Of a DNA stretch of 26,858 nucleotides, positions 1 through 6,147 are shown one piece after another (within the stretch, counting starts at the first letter, position 1; every line of letters begins with the position of its first letter). The notes under the pieces are model-generated. The model was not told the origin of the DNA. It searched no databases and saw only the letters and a program-made list of their open reading frames with translations. The translations under genes were made by a program, and so were the position numbers. The stretch is from JBCCZC01 sp039188505 (GTDB taxonomy: Bacteria; Pseudomonadota; Gammaproteobacteria; Xanthomonadales; SZUA-38): contig JBCCZC010000018.1 of NCBI GenBank assembly GCA_039188505.1, positions 1 through 26,858 on the forward strand, given 5' to 3'.

Positions 1-185
1 GCCGCGATCGCCCGCAATTCCGTGACCGCATCGACGTGGCGATCGCTGATTTCCATGCTTTGCAAACAGCTCATTAAACGCTGATTGAGCGAAATTGACG
101 CTGCGGCCTGGAGTTCTTCGGGGAGGCGATTGTCGAGTGGTTCAAAGCAAATACGGAGACACTTCGGGACATTGAGTTCGCTCAA
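1..185 (-). CDS. Partial hypothetical protein, TTG start, runs off left edge
   Basis: An open minus-strand frame begins with TTG at 185-183 and stays open to the window edge, about 61 codons. It is directly preceded by an in-frame TAG at 188-186. The start overlaps the TGA of the upstream reductase gene (184-182) as TTGA, the 4-bp overlap typical of translational coupling, so it is probably the second gene of that operon. The translation begins LSELNVPKCLRICFEPLDN and has ordinary soluble-protein composition, with no membrane segment or signal peptide in the visible part. I do not recognise a family. The alternative ATG at 171-169 is in another frame and terminates after about 32 codons, so the TTG frame is preferred. 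The weakness is that there is no ATG/GTG start and most of the gene is outside the window. Confidence 0.5.
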   Translation of the reverse strand, partial: MSELNVPKCLRICFEPLDNRLPEELQAAASISLNQRLMSCLQSMEISDRHVDAVTELRAIA

Positions 186-862
186 CTAAACTTGCTGTCG
201 TGGCGACCGCCCAGGGACTGCTTCTCCGTGGCTGGAAGAGACACTGCGGAGATGGCCGTGAACGGTCCCATGCCCTGCGCGATCATGAGGTAGCGAATGA
301 AATCGCCCATGCTCTCGAGCAGCCGCGCGTTTCGTGTGGGTCCGGCGTCTACCGGGGTGAAGCCGAGATCGGCGGCGAGTTTGGACACCGTGGCCTTGGC
401 CTCGTCACTGTCACCGGCGATGAATGCCGCTACCTGATGCTCGGCGATGGTCTCGGCGTCGTGCTCGAACAGCTCCATGGCGAACATGTTGAACGCCTTG
501 ACCACCCTGGTTTGCGGTGAATCAGCCTGTAGGCGCTCGGTGAACGACTGCTCGATCGGCGGGTACGCGAAGCCTTCGGGGATGGGGCCGTTGTTGAGGT
601 CGATGAGAATCTTGCCGGTTAGGGCTTCCGGCGAGCTGGTCATCGCCGAGGGCATCGCGTCGCGTGTCGTGTGGAGCAGGACGTCGCCGAATGCCGCAGC
701 CTCGTGGAGCGAACCCGATTGCGTCCCTCGGCCGACGAACTCGGCGACCGCGCCGGTCTTTGCTTGATCGCGTCCGCCGAAGAAGACCTGGTGGCCGGCT
801 GCCGCCCAACGGGCGCCGAGCGCCCGACCCATGTTTCCGCTTTCCAGGATTCCGATTTTCAT
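182..862 (-). CDS. NAD(P)-binding reductase, F420-oxidoreductase-like Rossmann protein
   Basis: Predicted 226-residue soluble dehydrogenase of the NADPH-dependent F420 reductase-like (F420_oxidored) superfamily. These proteins use an N-terminal Rossmann fold to transfer hydride to small substrates; the substrate here cannot be told. The start MKIGILESGNMG at 862 is chosen because TGGAGG sits 6-7 bases upstream; an upstream in-frame start at 907 lacks this and adds a non-conserved basic tail. The dinucleotide loop is E-S-G-N-M-G (residues 7-12), where most relatives have G-S-G-N-x-G, so the first glycine is replaced by glutamate. Later motifs LIDLNNG (87-92) and VVKAFNMF (120-127) are typical of the family (the I-D-x-x-N-P and K-A-F-N segments). 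It is divergent from a LysR gene that probably regulates it, and its stop overlaps the start of a following partial gene. Confidence 0.85.
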   Translation of the reverse strand: MKIGILESGNMGRALGARWAAAGHQVFFGGRDQAKTGAVAEFVGRGTQSGSLHEAAAFGDVLLHTTRDAMPSAMTSSPEALTGKILIDLNNGPIPEGFAYPPIEQSFTERLQADSPQTRVVKAFNMFAMELFEHDAETIAEHQVAAFIAGDSDEAKATVSKLAADLGFTPVDAGPTRNARLLESMGDFIRYLMIAQGMGPFTAISAVSLPATEKQSLGGRHDSKFS

Positions 863-1000
863 GATTGACCTCCAGTCGTGATGTGTCTGAGAGCGACTTC
901 GCCTCACCTGCTTGTTCGGGCGGGCAGCGCGTCGCGTGTCCGATTGGTGAGTAGCGTACGCCGCTGAGCTCCCATGTAGAATTAGTGCAGTGATTGGTTG

Positions 1001-1023
1001 ATAATAAAGAGAAACTTTAATAT
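1001..1023. promoter_or_regulatory. Candidate LysR operator, 9-5-9 inverted repeat
   Basis: ATAATAAAG, five bases, then CTTTAATAT: the arms match at 8 of 9 positions. The central part TAAAG-N5-CTTTA has the T-N11-A spacing of LysR-type boxes. It lies in the AT-rich core of the 259-bp divergent intergenic region (863-1121) between the reductase and the LysR gene, 99 bases before the LysR start and 139 before the reductase start. This is the expected site for a regulator acting on both promoters. I see no convincing -35/-10 pair for either gene. Confidence 0.5.
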
Positions 1024-1121
1024 CTGTGATCCGATCTCCTTGGCACGGTGATGCAGCGCGAATCCAGGGAGGCGGTGCAGCGGACTGAATTTCCAGTTCT
1101 GACCTCAGAAGAGACCTATCG

Positions 1122-2036
1122 ATGACTCGCTATGCGTCCACGGCTCTGGCTTCGTTCATGCGCACGGCGGAACTCGGCAGCTTTGCGGCAGCGGGGCGAG
1201 CCCTCGGGATTTCCTCGGCTGCAGTCGGTCAGAACGTCAAGCGGCTGGAGGTCGACGCTGGCGTTAAGCTGTTCAACCGAACCACGCGGATGATGAGCCT
1301 GACGCCAGAGGGCTCACTCCTGTTCGAGCGGGCTCGGGAACCGTTGAAGGCGCTGGAGGATATCGATCATCTGTTCCAGGAAAGCCGGGGGCTTGTAGCG
1401 GGGCGGCTACGGCTCAGCGCGCCGAAGCATTTCGCCTACAAGACGCTGGTGCCCCTCCTGATCGAGTTCTGCGCCGCTCATCCGCTGGTGGAGATCGACC
1501 TCGACGCCAGTGACGCAGTTCGTGACTTCGTCGACGATCCGGTCGACGTGGCCTTTCGCATCGGGGATCCGGCGGATTCCACGATGATCGCGCGAACACT
1601 CTCGCGCCTGCCGGTCTATACGCTCGCCTCGCCGTCCTATCTCGAACGCCACGGAACGCCCATCGAACCCGGCGATCTGCAGGACCACAACTGCCTCCAG
1701 TTCCGGTTTCAGAGCTCTCGGGAGGTCTGGGTCTGGGCGTTCCAGATCGGCGACGACATTCGTCGCGTCCGAACGCCCGGCAAGATGATCTTCAACGATC
1801 CCGAGGCGCTACTGGCCGCCGGCGTTCAGGGCGCGGGCATTTTCCAGATGGATGGATCTTATGCGGGCGACCACGTGCGCGCTGGCCTGCTGGTTCCGCT
1901 GATGCTGGACCTGGCTCCGGACATGCAAGCACTGAACCTCTGCTACGCGTCCCGGGAGCACCTGCCATTGCGGGTTCGGGCGTTCGTCAACTTCGTTCTC
2001 GATCGGATCGAGCGGGACTGTTTCTCCATCGATTGA
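1122..2036 (+). CDS. LysR-family transcriptional regulator
   Basis: A 304-residue DNA-binding regulator of usual LysR length. Residues about 5-65 form the winged helix-turn-helix: the SFAAAGRALGISSAAVGQ stretch is the helix-turn-helix, followed by V-K-R-L-E and the wing F-N-R-T-T-R. Residues about 90-295 form the periplasmic-binding-protein-like effector domain, opening with GRLRLSAP. Within LysR proteins it looks like the large CrgA/DmlR-type group (S-F-x-x-A-G ... L-F-x-R-T-T-R). The ATG at 1122 is preceded by AGAAGAGA as a weak ribosome site. It is divergent from the reductase at 182-862, so autorepression and effector-dependent control of that gene are the expected roles. The effector is unknown. 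Confidence 0.9.
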   Translation: MTRYASTALASFMRTAELGSFAAAGRALGISSAAVGQNVKRLEVDAGVKLFNRTTRMMSLTPEGSLLFERAREPLKALEDIDHLFQESRGLVAGRLRLSAPKHFAYKTLVPLLIEFCAAHPLVEIDLDASDAVRDFVDDPVDVAFRIGDPADSTMIARTLSRLPVYTLASPSYLERHGTPIEPGDLQDHNCLQFRFQSSREVWVWAFQIGDDIRRVRTPGKMIFNDPEALLAAGVQGAGIFQMDGSYAGDHVRAGLLVPLMLDLAPDMQALNLCYASREHLPLRVRAFVNFVLDRIERDCFSID

Positions 2037-2118
2037 CGATCGGAGATGTGGCGCGAGACTGGTCTGCTCAAGCAATTCTCAGTGTGAGACCGCGCCAAGC
2101 TTCGAAGGCGCTCGCGGA

Positions 2119-2143
2119 TCGCGGAGCTGGCTTCGCTCCGCGA
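2119..2143. terminator. Hairpin between convergent genes
   Basis: TCGCGGAGC, a 7-base loop, then GCTCCGCGA: a perfect 9-bp stem. It lies between the convergent LysR stop (2036) and the stop of the GntR-like gene (2150), so it could end both transcripts. There is no T-run on either side, so intrinsic termination is uncertain. Confidence 0.4.
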
Positions 2144-2149
2144 GCCAAG

Positions 2150-2404
2150 TCACCGCAGCATATTGCGAGTCTTGAACCCGTTCGGGGTGTTGAAGACGGC
2201 GCCGGTCTCGATGAGTGCCTGGTAGGCCTTGGTCACCGCGCGTGTCGAGATGCGCAGTTCTCGTCCGAACTCCGCTGGTGGCGGCAGTTCTTCCAGCGTG
2301 CCCGCATCGATGAGGGCAGCAAGCTGGGCGACCAGCTGGCTCGCGATCGGCTTTTCCGACTGTGGTTCGATTGTCACGTCCGTGGCGAGGGCAAGTGCAT
2401 CCAT
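2150..2404 (-). CDS. Stand-alone GntR-like winged-helix protein
   Basis: A small protein of 84 residues (91 if begun at 2425) that consists of little more than a GntR-type DNA-binding domain. The pattern I-A-S-Q-L-V-x-Q-L-x-x-L-I-D-A-G-T-L, then L-R-I-S-T-R-A-V-T-K-A-Y-Q-A-L, then E-T-G-A-V matches helix 1, the recognition helix and the start of the wing of GntR proteins. No effector-binding domain follows. The ATG at 2404 is preferred because AGGAA lies 8 bases upstream; the ATG at 2425 has no clear site. It could be a small autonomous repressor, as in stress-response or transporter operons, or a remnant of a larger gene. No obvious target adjoins it: the LysR gene is convergent and the next minus gene ends 172 bases upstream. 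Confidence 0.7.
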   Translation of the reverse strand: MDALALATDVTIEPQSEKPIASQLVAQLAALIDAGTLEELPPPAEFGRELRISTRAVTKAYQALIETGAVFNTPNGFKTRNMLR

Positions 2405-2597
2405 GCGGCATTTCCTGCTCTTCATGCTGGCCCGGGGAGGTCGGGATCAGCCCTTTCGGCGCGACTTTATCAGGTTGTGCTCTCGGAATCGAAACAAATT
2501 ACGGTCGCGCAACGAGAATGGACTCCGCGGCCCCGTTCCAGGCGGTTCTTCTCCCGGACCAGGCCGTTGGAGCCACTCGTCGCAACGTGTCATCTCG

Positions 2598-3404
2598 CTA
2601 CTCCACGGGCTCCTCAAAGCCGCCGTCCTCGTCACCGCCGAAGATGCAGGTGCCATCTGATACCTCCACGCGAAACGCGCTGCCGAAGGCGAAGCTGGGG
2701 TCGATGTCGACGACGAGGTCTGCCACGGCGGTGCCGCCGACGCGATTGCCTGGCGCGCGTTCGCCTTCGGTGTTGAAGCTGTTAATGAACCCGAAGGCCT
2801 GCGCAACGACGGTGGCGGTCTGGCCCGGGCGGTTGAACAGGATCAGGCCCTCACCCGATTCGGAGACCGACTGGGTGCCGCCGGGATCGCAGTGCATGCG
2901 ACCGGGCCGCGGGCGCTGGGCGCAGGCCTCGACCGACGCGCTGGGGATGAAGCCGCCGATCAAGGCGGTCATGCGGCCCGTGTCGGAAAGCGGACCGAGG
3001 GAATCGGCGCGGGCCTCGAGGTTGTAGCGGTAGCGCACGGGCACGTCCACCCAGGCGACCAGGGGGTTGGTGCGCCGGACCGTGATGGTGTACTCGCTCG
3101 TCACCTGTCCGGTCGCCGTACCGAGTACGGCCGCGACCTCGACGTCGAGATCGGCGAACGGGCCTCGGACGCCACCGGCCACGCCCGACTCCACCCGATC
3201 CACGAGGGTGATGCCGTCGGGCGAGACGACCGTGCACTGGCCGAAGTGGCTTGCCGGGCTCGATTGATCGATCGTCTCGAACCGTTGGTTGTTGCAGCCG
3301 CTCATGTTCTCGATGCGATAGCGCGGTTCGGGAACGCTGGGGCAGGCGAGGGCGAGGGTGGGTGTGAGCAGGGTCAGGAGGAGGCTCTGGGCCATGCGGT
3401 TCAT
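2598..3404 (-). CDS. Exported hypothetical protein with DGFE-like tail
   Basis: A 268-residue protein of unknown function. Residues 1-20 are a signal peptide (charged start, hydrophobic L-rich core, A-L-A before Cys21). The cleavage region reads A-L-A-C, so signal peptidase I with Cys at +1 is more likely than a lipoprotein, though the latter is possible. The mature part is rich in beta-favouring residues, has several cysteines (for example 21, 37, 57) and no catalytic motif I recognise. The C-terminus reads C-I-F-G-G-D-E-D-G-G-F-E-E, resembling the DGFE tail of the neighbour at 3561. The start at 3404 is supported by GGAG 8 bases upstream. A terminator-like hairpin ends only 16 bases upstream of the start codon, so its transcript must read through it. 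Confidence 0.7.
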   Translation of the reverse strand: MNRMAQSLLLTLLTPTLALACPSVPEPRYRIENMSGCNNQRFETIDQSSPASHFGQCTVVSPDGITLVDRVESGVAGGVRGPFADLDVEVAAVLGTATGQVTSEYTITVRRTNPLVAWVDVPVRYRYNLEARADSLGPLSDTGRMTALIGGFIPSASVEACAQRPRPGRMHCDPGGTQSVSESGEGLILFNRPGQTATVVAQAFGFINSFNTEGERAPGNRVGGTAVADLVVDIDPSFAFGSAFRVEVSDGTCIFGGDEDGGFEEPVE

Positions 3405-3419
3405 TTTTGTTTCTCCATG

Positions 3420-3458
3420 AAAAGCCCGGGTCGACCGCGCGCGGCGGCCGACCCGGGA
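3420..3458 (-). terminator. Rho-independent terminator-like hairpin before the 2598-3404 gene
   Basis: CCCGGGTCG (3426-3434) pairs perfectly with CGACCCGGG (3450-3458), and the stem can extend by four more pairs past one mismatch. On the minus strand it is followed by C-TTTT. It could terminate the 3561-4316 transcript. Because only 16 bases separate it from the next start codon, it could also act as an attenuator in the leader of 2598-3404. Confidence 0.5.
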
Positions 3459-3460
3459 AG

Positions 3461-3540
3461 GGTTCGTCCATGAAACCGGTTACAGAATCACGCCAGGGCT
3501 CAGCGGTGTCAGGCGCCGGTTCAGGGGCTTGACGAACCCG
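3461..3540 (-). other. Structured spacer with nested inverted repeats
   Basis: GGGTTCGTC at 3461-3469 is the exact reverse complement of GACGAACCC at 3532-3540 (9 bp), and AACCGG at 3475-3480 can pair with CCGGTT at 3517-3522 inside it. The outer arm at 3534-3539 can instead pair locally with GGTTC near 3519-3523, so alternative folds exist. On the minus strand this lies after the stop of the 3561-4316 gene and immediately before the terminator-like hairpin. It could be a leader RNA or simply a tandem termination region. Confidence 0.35.
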
Positions 3541-3560
3541 AAACAGCGTGCGCCACGGGA

Positions 3561-4316
3561 CTAGGGGCGCAGTTCGAAGCCGTCCTTGAGCAGCGCACCG
3601 ACTTCCACTGGCATCTCGAGGGTCAGCTCCGTGGGGGCGGTGCCGTCACCGTTGCTGGGGCCCCCGGTATCGGGGTCGACGCCCTGGAAGGTGGCGACCA
3701 CGTCGTATTCGCCGGGAATCGTCGGGTTGAAGAAGATCCCTGCGGCAATTTCGATCGTCGCGCGGAAGCCGACGTTGGCGACGTTGACCAGGGTATTGTC
3801 GTCACCGCCGAACTGGGTGTTGATGCGCAGCAGCGGGCCGCCGCTACCGCGTCCGACGCTGCGGAAGACCTCGGGCTCCCAGAAGTCCTGGCCGCCGTCC
3901 TCGTCGAGGTCGACCCAGGCGGAGGACCGGCCGCTGGCGAGGATGGGAAACTCGCCGGTCGGCGCCCCGTCGAGATCGAGGTCGACGATGTAGCGGCCTG
4001 CCGGCGCCTCGCCCCTTGCCAGGAATCCGTCGGGCGATACGCTGAAGCCCGCCGGGTAGGCGAAGGTTGCGGACAGGAGCTGGGGTGCGCCTTCGGGAAT
4101 CGCGCAGCTCGCGGTCTGGGCGCTGGCCGCGCCAGCCGATCCATCCGCCAGATCAAAGGTGCATTCGCTGGCGACAGGTCCTTCCGGAATGCCTTTGCCG
4201 CGGGTAATGGCTTCGCACAGCGGTGAAACGGCGGCGCCGGGGCCGTAGCAGCATCCGCCGAGGAGCAGTGAATAGGCGACGGCTGCGAGCGCCGCGCGGG
4301 ATGAAATCCTTTTCAT
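3561..4316 (-). CDS. Exported lipoprotein of unknown function, DGFE tail
   Basis: A 251-residue protein. The start MKRISS at 4316 is chosen because GAGGAGA lies about 6 bases upstream and because it gives a proper lipoprotein signal: K-R start, hydrophobic core, and lipobox L-G-G-C at residues about 19-22. Earlier in-frame codons give a non-hydrophobic basic extension. The mature part is acidic and Gly/Ala-rich with an immunoglobulin-like or jelly-roll flavour (for example YIVDLDLDGAPTGEF and AWVDLDEDGGQDFWEPEVF), including D-x-D-x-D-G stretches that might bind calcium. It ends L-L-K-D-G-F-E-L-R-P. I know no function. It sits between the kinase operon and a second DGFE-tailed exported protein; hairpins on both sides suggest its own transcript. 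Confidence 0.75.
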   Translation of the reverse strand: MKRISSRAALAAVAYSLLLGGCCYGPGAAVSPLCEAITRGKGIPEGPVASECTFDLADGSAGAASAQTASCAIPEGAPQLLSATFAYPAGFSVSPDGFLARGEAPAGRYIVDLDLDGAPTGEFPILASGRSSAWVDLDEDGGQDFWEPEVFRSVGRGSGGPLLRINTQFGGDDNTLVNVANVGFRATIEIAAGIFFNPTIPGEYDVVATFQGVDPDTGGPSNGDGTAPTELTLEMPVEVGALLKDGFELRP

Positions 4317-4339
4317 CGTCGGTCTCCTCAAAACGCCAG

Positions 4340-4365
4340 CATCGCGCGTTCGAGGCATCGCGATG
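4340..4365 (-). terminator. Weak hairpin after the sensor-kinase operon
   Basis: CATCGCG (4340-4346) pairs with CGCGATG (4359-4365) just downstream of the kinase stop codon (4384). On the minus strand a TTTT run follows after seven more bases (CTGGCG then TTTT), so it is a weak candidate for the operon terminator. Confidence 0.3.
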
Positions 4366-4383
4366 GAGGTCGGAACGGGGGCT

Positions 4384-6147
4384 TTACACGGTGGCCGATT
4401 CGTGCAGCCGGGTCTCCAGCGGGAGGCGCAGCGCCAGTCGCGTGCCGGATTCATCCGAGTCGATCGTCAGCGTGCCACCAAGGCGCTCGGCCCGCCGCTG
4501 GAGGTGCTGAAGCCCCCGCCCACGGCCAACCTCCGAGGGGTCGAAGCCGCGGCCGTCATCGTGCAGGTCCAGTTCGAGTTCCGTAGGCTCTTCGGTCTGC
4601 ACGAGGGCCAGCGCAACGTGCGAGGCGTTGGCGTGGCGGAGCACGTTGCTGACCGATTCCTGGATGATCCGGCGCAGGTCGAGGCCCAGTTCCGGTCGGT
4701 CGTCGATGGAGGTGATGGCATCGATTCGAGCCTCGAAGTGCACGCCCGCCGCCTCGAGCCGCTCGCCGAGGCGGTCGATGAGCGCGCCGAGGCTTTCCCG
4801 GGGCTGCATGTCGGGGTCGGCGATGAGCGCAAGTTCGTCGAGGCACGCCGCGATGGCCGCGCGCGCCTCGGGGCCGTCGCCGGCGCGTTCGGCGATCGCC
4901 AGCGCCTGCACCAGATGACCGCCGGCGCCGTCGTGCATCTCGCGCACGAGCCGCTCGCGCTCCAGCTCGAGGGCGAGCTGGCGCTCCCGCTGCAACCGAT
5001 CCTGGACCTGCCGTTCGTAGGCCTCGCCGACGGCCGCCACCTCCGTTTCCAGGCGCTGGCCCAGCGTCGCGGCCCGGTCCATGGCGCGCGCGAAGCGGTT
5101 CAGGATCATCCCCAGCACCACGGCCATGGACAGTGGCGCCACGTAATGCAGATAGCGCACGGTGCTCGCGGGAAGCCAACCGAAGTCGACGAGCGTGTCG
5201 CGTATGCCGACCAGCAGGGAGGCGGCGAGGGCCACGCACAGGCCGGTGCTGCCCGGGACCCCGCGTGCCGCGCCGCGCATCGTGTCGATGAGGATGGCCG
5301 CGCCGATGAGCAGGAGCAGGGGGCCGAGGCCGTAGCTCCCGAGATTCAGGTAGAGGGGCCAATTAAGGAAGATGAGCCCGTGGAGCGCGAGCGCGAGGCC
5401 CGCCGCGGCCAGGGCAGTCATGTTCATCAACCGGCCGGGCCTGGGCCCCACCACATGGCGGACGAAGTACCAGGCGCCGATGGTCGTGAGCGCCGAGGTC
5501 AGCCAGCCCAGGGGCCAGAAGAGCGGCAGCGGGATCGCGATCGTATCCGCGGCGAAGTAGGCGGTGTTGGCGGCCCAGGAGAGCTGTGTCAGGGCGCCCC
5601 AGCCAAACGCGGGCGACCGACGCTGCAGCAGAAAGACCCCAAGGCAGGCGAAGCCGGAGATCGCGAGGCCGACCGCGATGGCCCAGGGCCAGTCCTGCCA
5701 GACCTGGCGCCAGGTCAGCGCCCAGGGCACGAGGGCCGCGGCTTCACCGATACCGACGAAGTTGGGGACGCTGGTGCCGTCAACCCGAAGGCGGAGGGGA
5801 CGATCCTCCGATGCGGGGAGGGTCAGGAGCCAGCCTGCCCGGGAGTTCTTGCGATGCCCCGGTTCGAGCACGGTCTGATCCAGTACCGAGTCGCCGGCGA
5901 GCAGCGTGACGGCATCGGTGGTTCCGCCAACGAGCAGCCGCGGTTCCTCGAAGGCGGGCAGGGCGTCCGGGAAGGCGAGCGCCATTGCCAGCCCCGCTTC
6001 GGTCTCGATGGCATCTCCGAGGGTCAGCGGAACGACTGGCGGGAGCTCGGCGGGCAAGCGGTAGTCCAGCGCGGTCACGATGAGCGCGCCAAGGACGATG
6101 CCGGCCAGGGCGGCCCCGGCGCCCCGCAGGAGTCCGCGCTGCTTCAC
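4384..6147 (-). CDS. Membrane histidine kinase, HisKA_3 type with 7TM sensor
   Basis: A 587-residue sensor kinase expected to phosphorylate the response regulator encoded two genes upstream. Residues about 11-27 are a first membrane segment, about 30-145 an extracytoplasmic beta-rich region, and about 155-350 some seven membrane helices (7TMR-DISM-like). A coiled coil (355-400) leads into the catalytic part. The H-box is REMHDGAGGH with phospho-acceptor H405; the N-box is QESVSNVLRHA (N501); the D-box is DDGRGFDP (530-537); the G-box is GRGRGLQHL (541-549). All key residues are present. The start is GTG at 6147, overlapping the TGA of the preceding gene as GTGA, so translation is probably coupled. 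Its membrane and catalytic layout parallels that of the upstream degenerate paralogue. Confidence 0.93.
   Translation of the reverse strand: MKQRGLLRGAGAALAGIVLGALIVTALDYRLPAELPPVVPLTLGDAIETEAGLAMALAFPDALPAFEEPRLLVGGTTDAVTLLAGDSVLDQTVLEPGHRKNSRAGWLLTLPASEDRPLRLRVDGTSVPNFVGIGEAAALVPWALTWRQVWQDWPWAIAVGLAISGFACLGVFLLQRRSPAFGWGALTQLSWAANTAYFAADTIAIPLPLFWPLGWLTSALTTIGAWYFVRHVVGPRPGRLMNMTALAAAGLALALHGLIFLNWPLYLNLGSYGLGPLLLLIGAAILIDTMRGAARGVPGSTGLCVALAASLLVGIRDTLVDFGWLPASTVRYLHYVAPLSMAVVLGMILNRFARAMDRAATLGQRLETEVAAVGEAYERQVQDRLQRERQLALELERERLVREMHDGAGGHLVQALAIAERAGDGPEARAAIAACLDELALIADPDMQPRESLGALIDRLGERLEAAGVHFEARIDAITSIDDRPELGLDLRRIIQESVSNVLRHANASHVALALVQTEEPTELELDLHDDGRGFDPSEVGRGRGLQHLQRRAERLGGTLTIDSDESGTRLALRLPLETRLHESATV

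Noticed and set aside
2033..3027. Plus-strand frames between the LysR gene and the exported-protein gene
   Set aside because: Arg/Ser/Pro-rich translations without motifs; the minus strand holds a GntR-like domain and a signal-peptide protein.
3561..4454. Longer start for the lipoprotein at 4454
   Set aside because: The extra residues are basic and non-hydrophobic, would bury the lipobox, and overlap the end of the kinase gene; the start at 4316 has a ribosome site.
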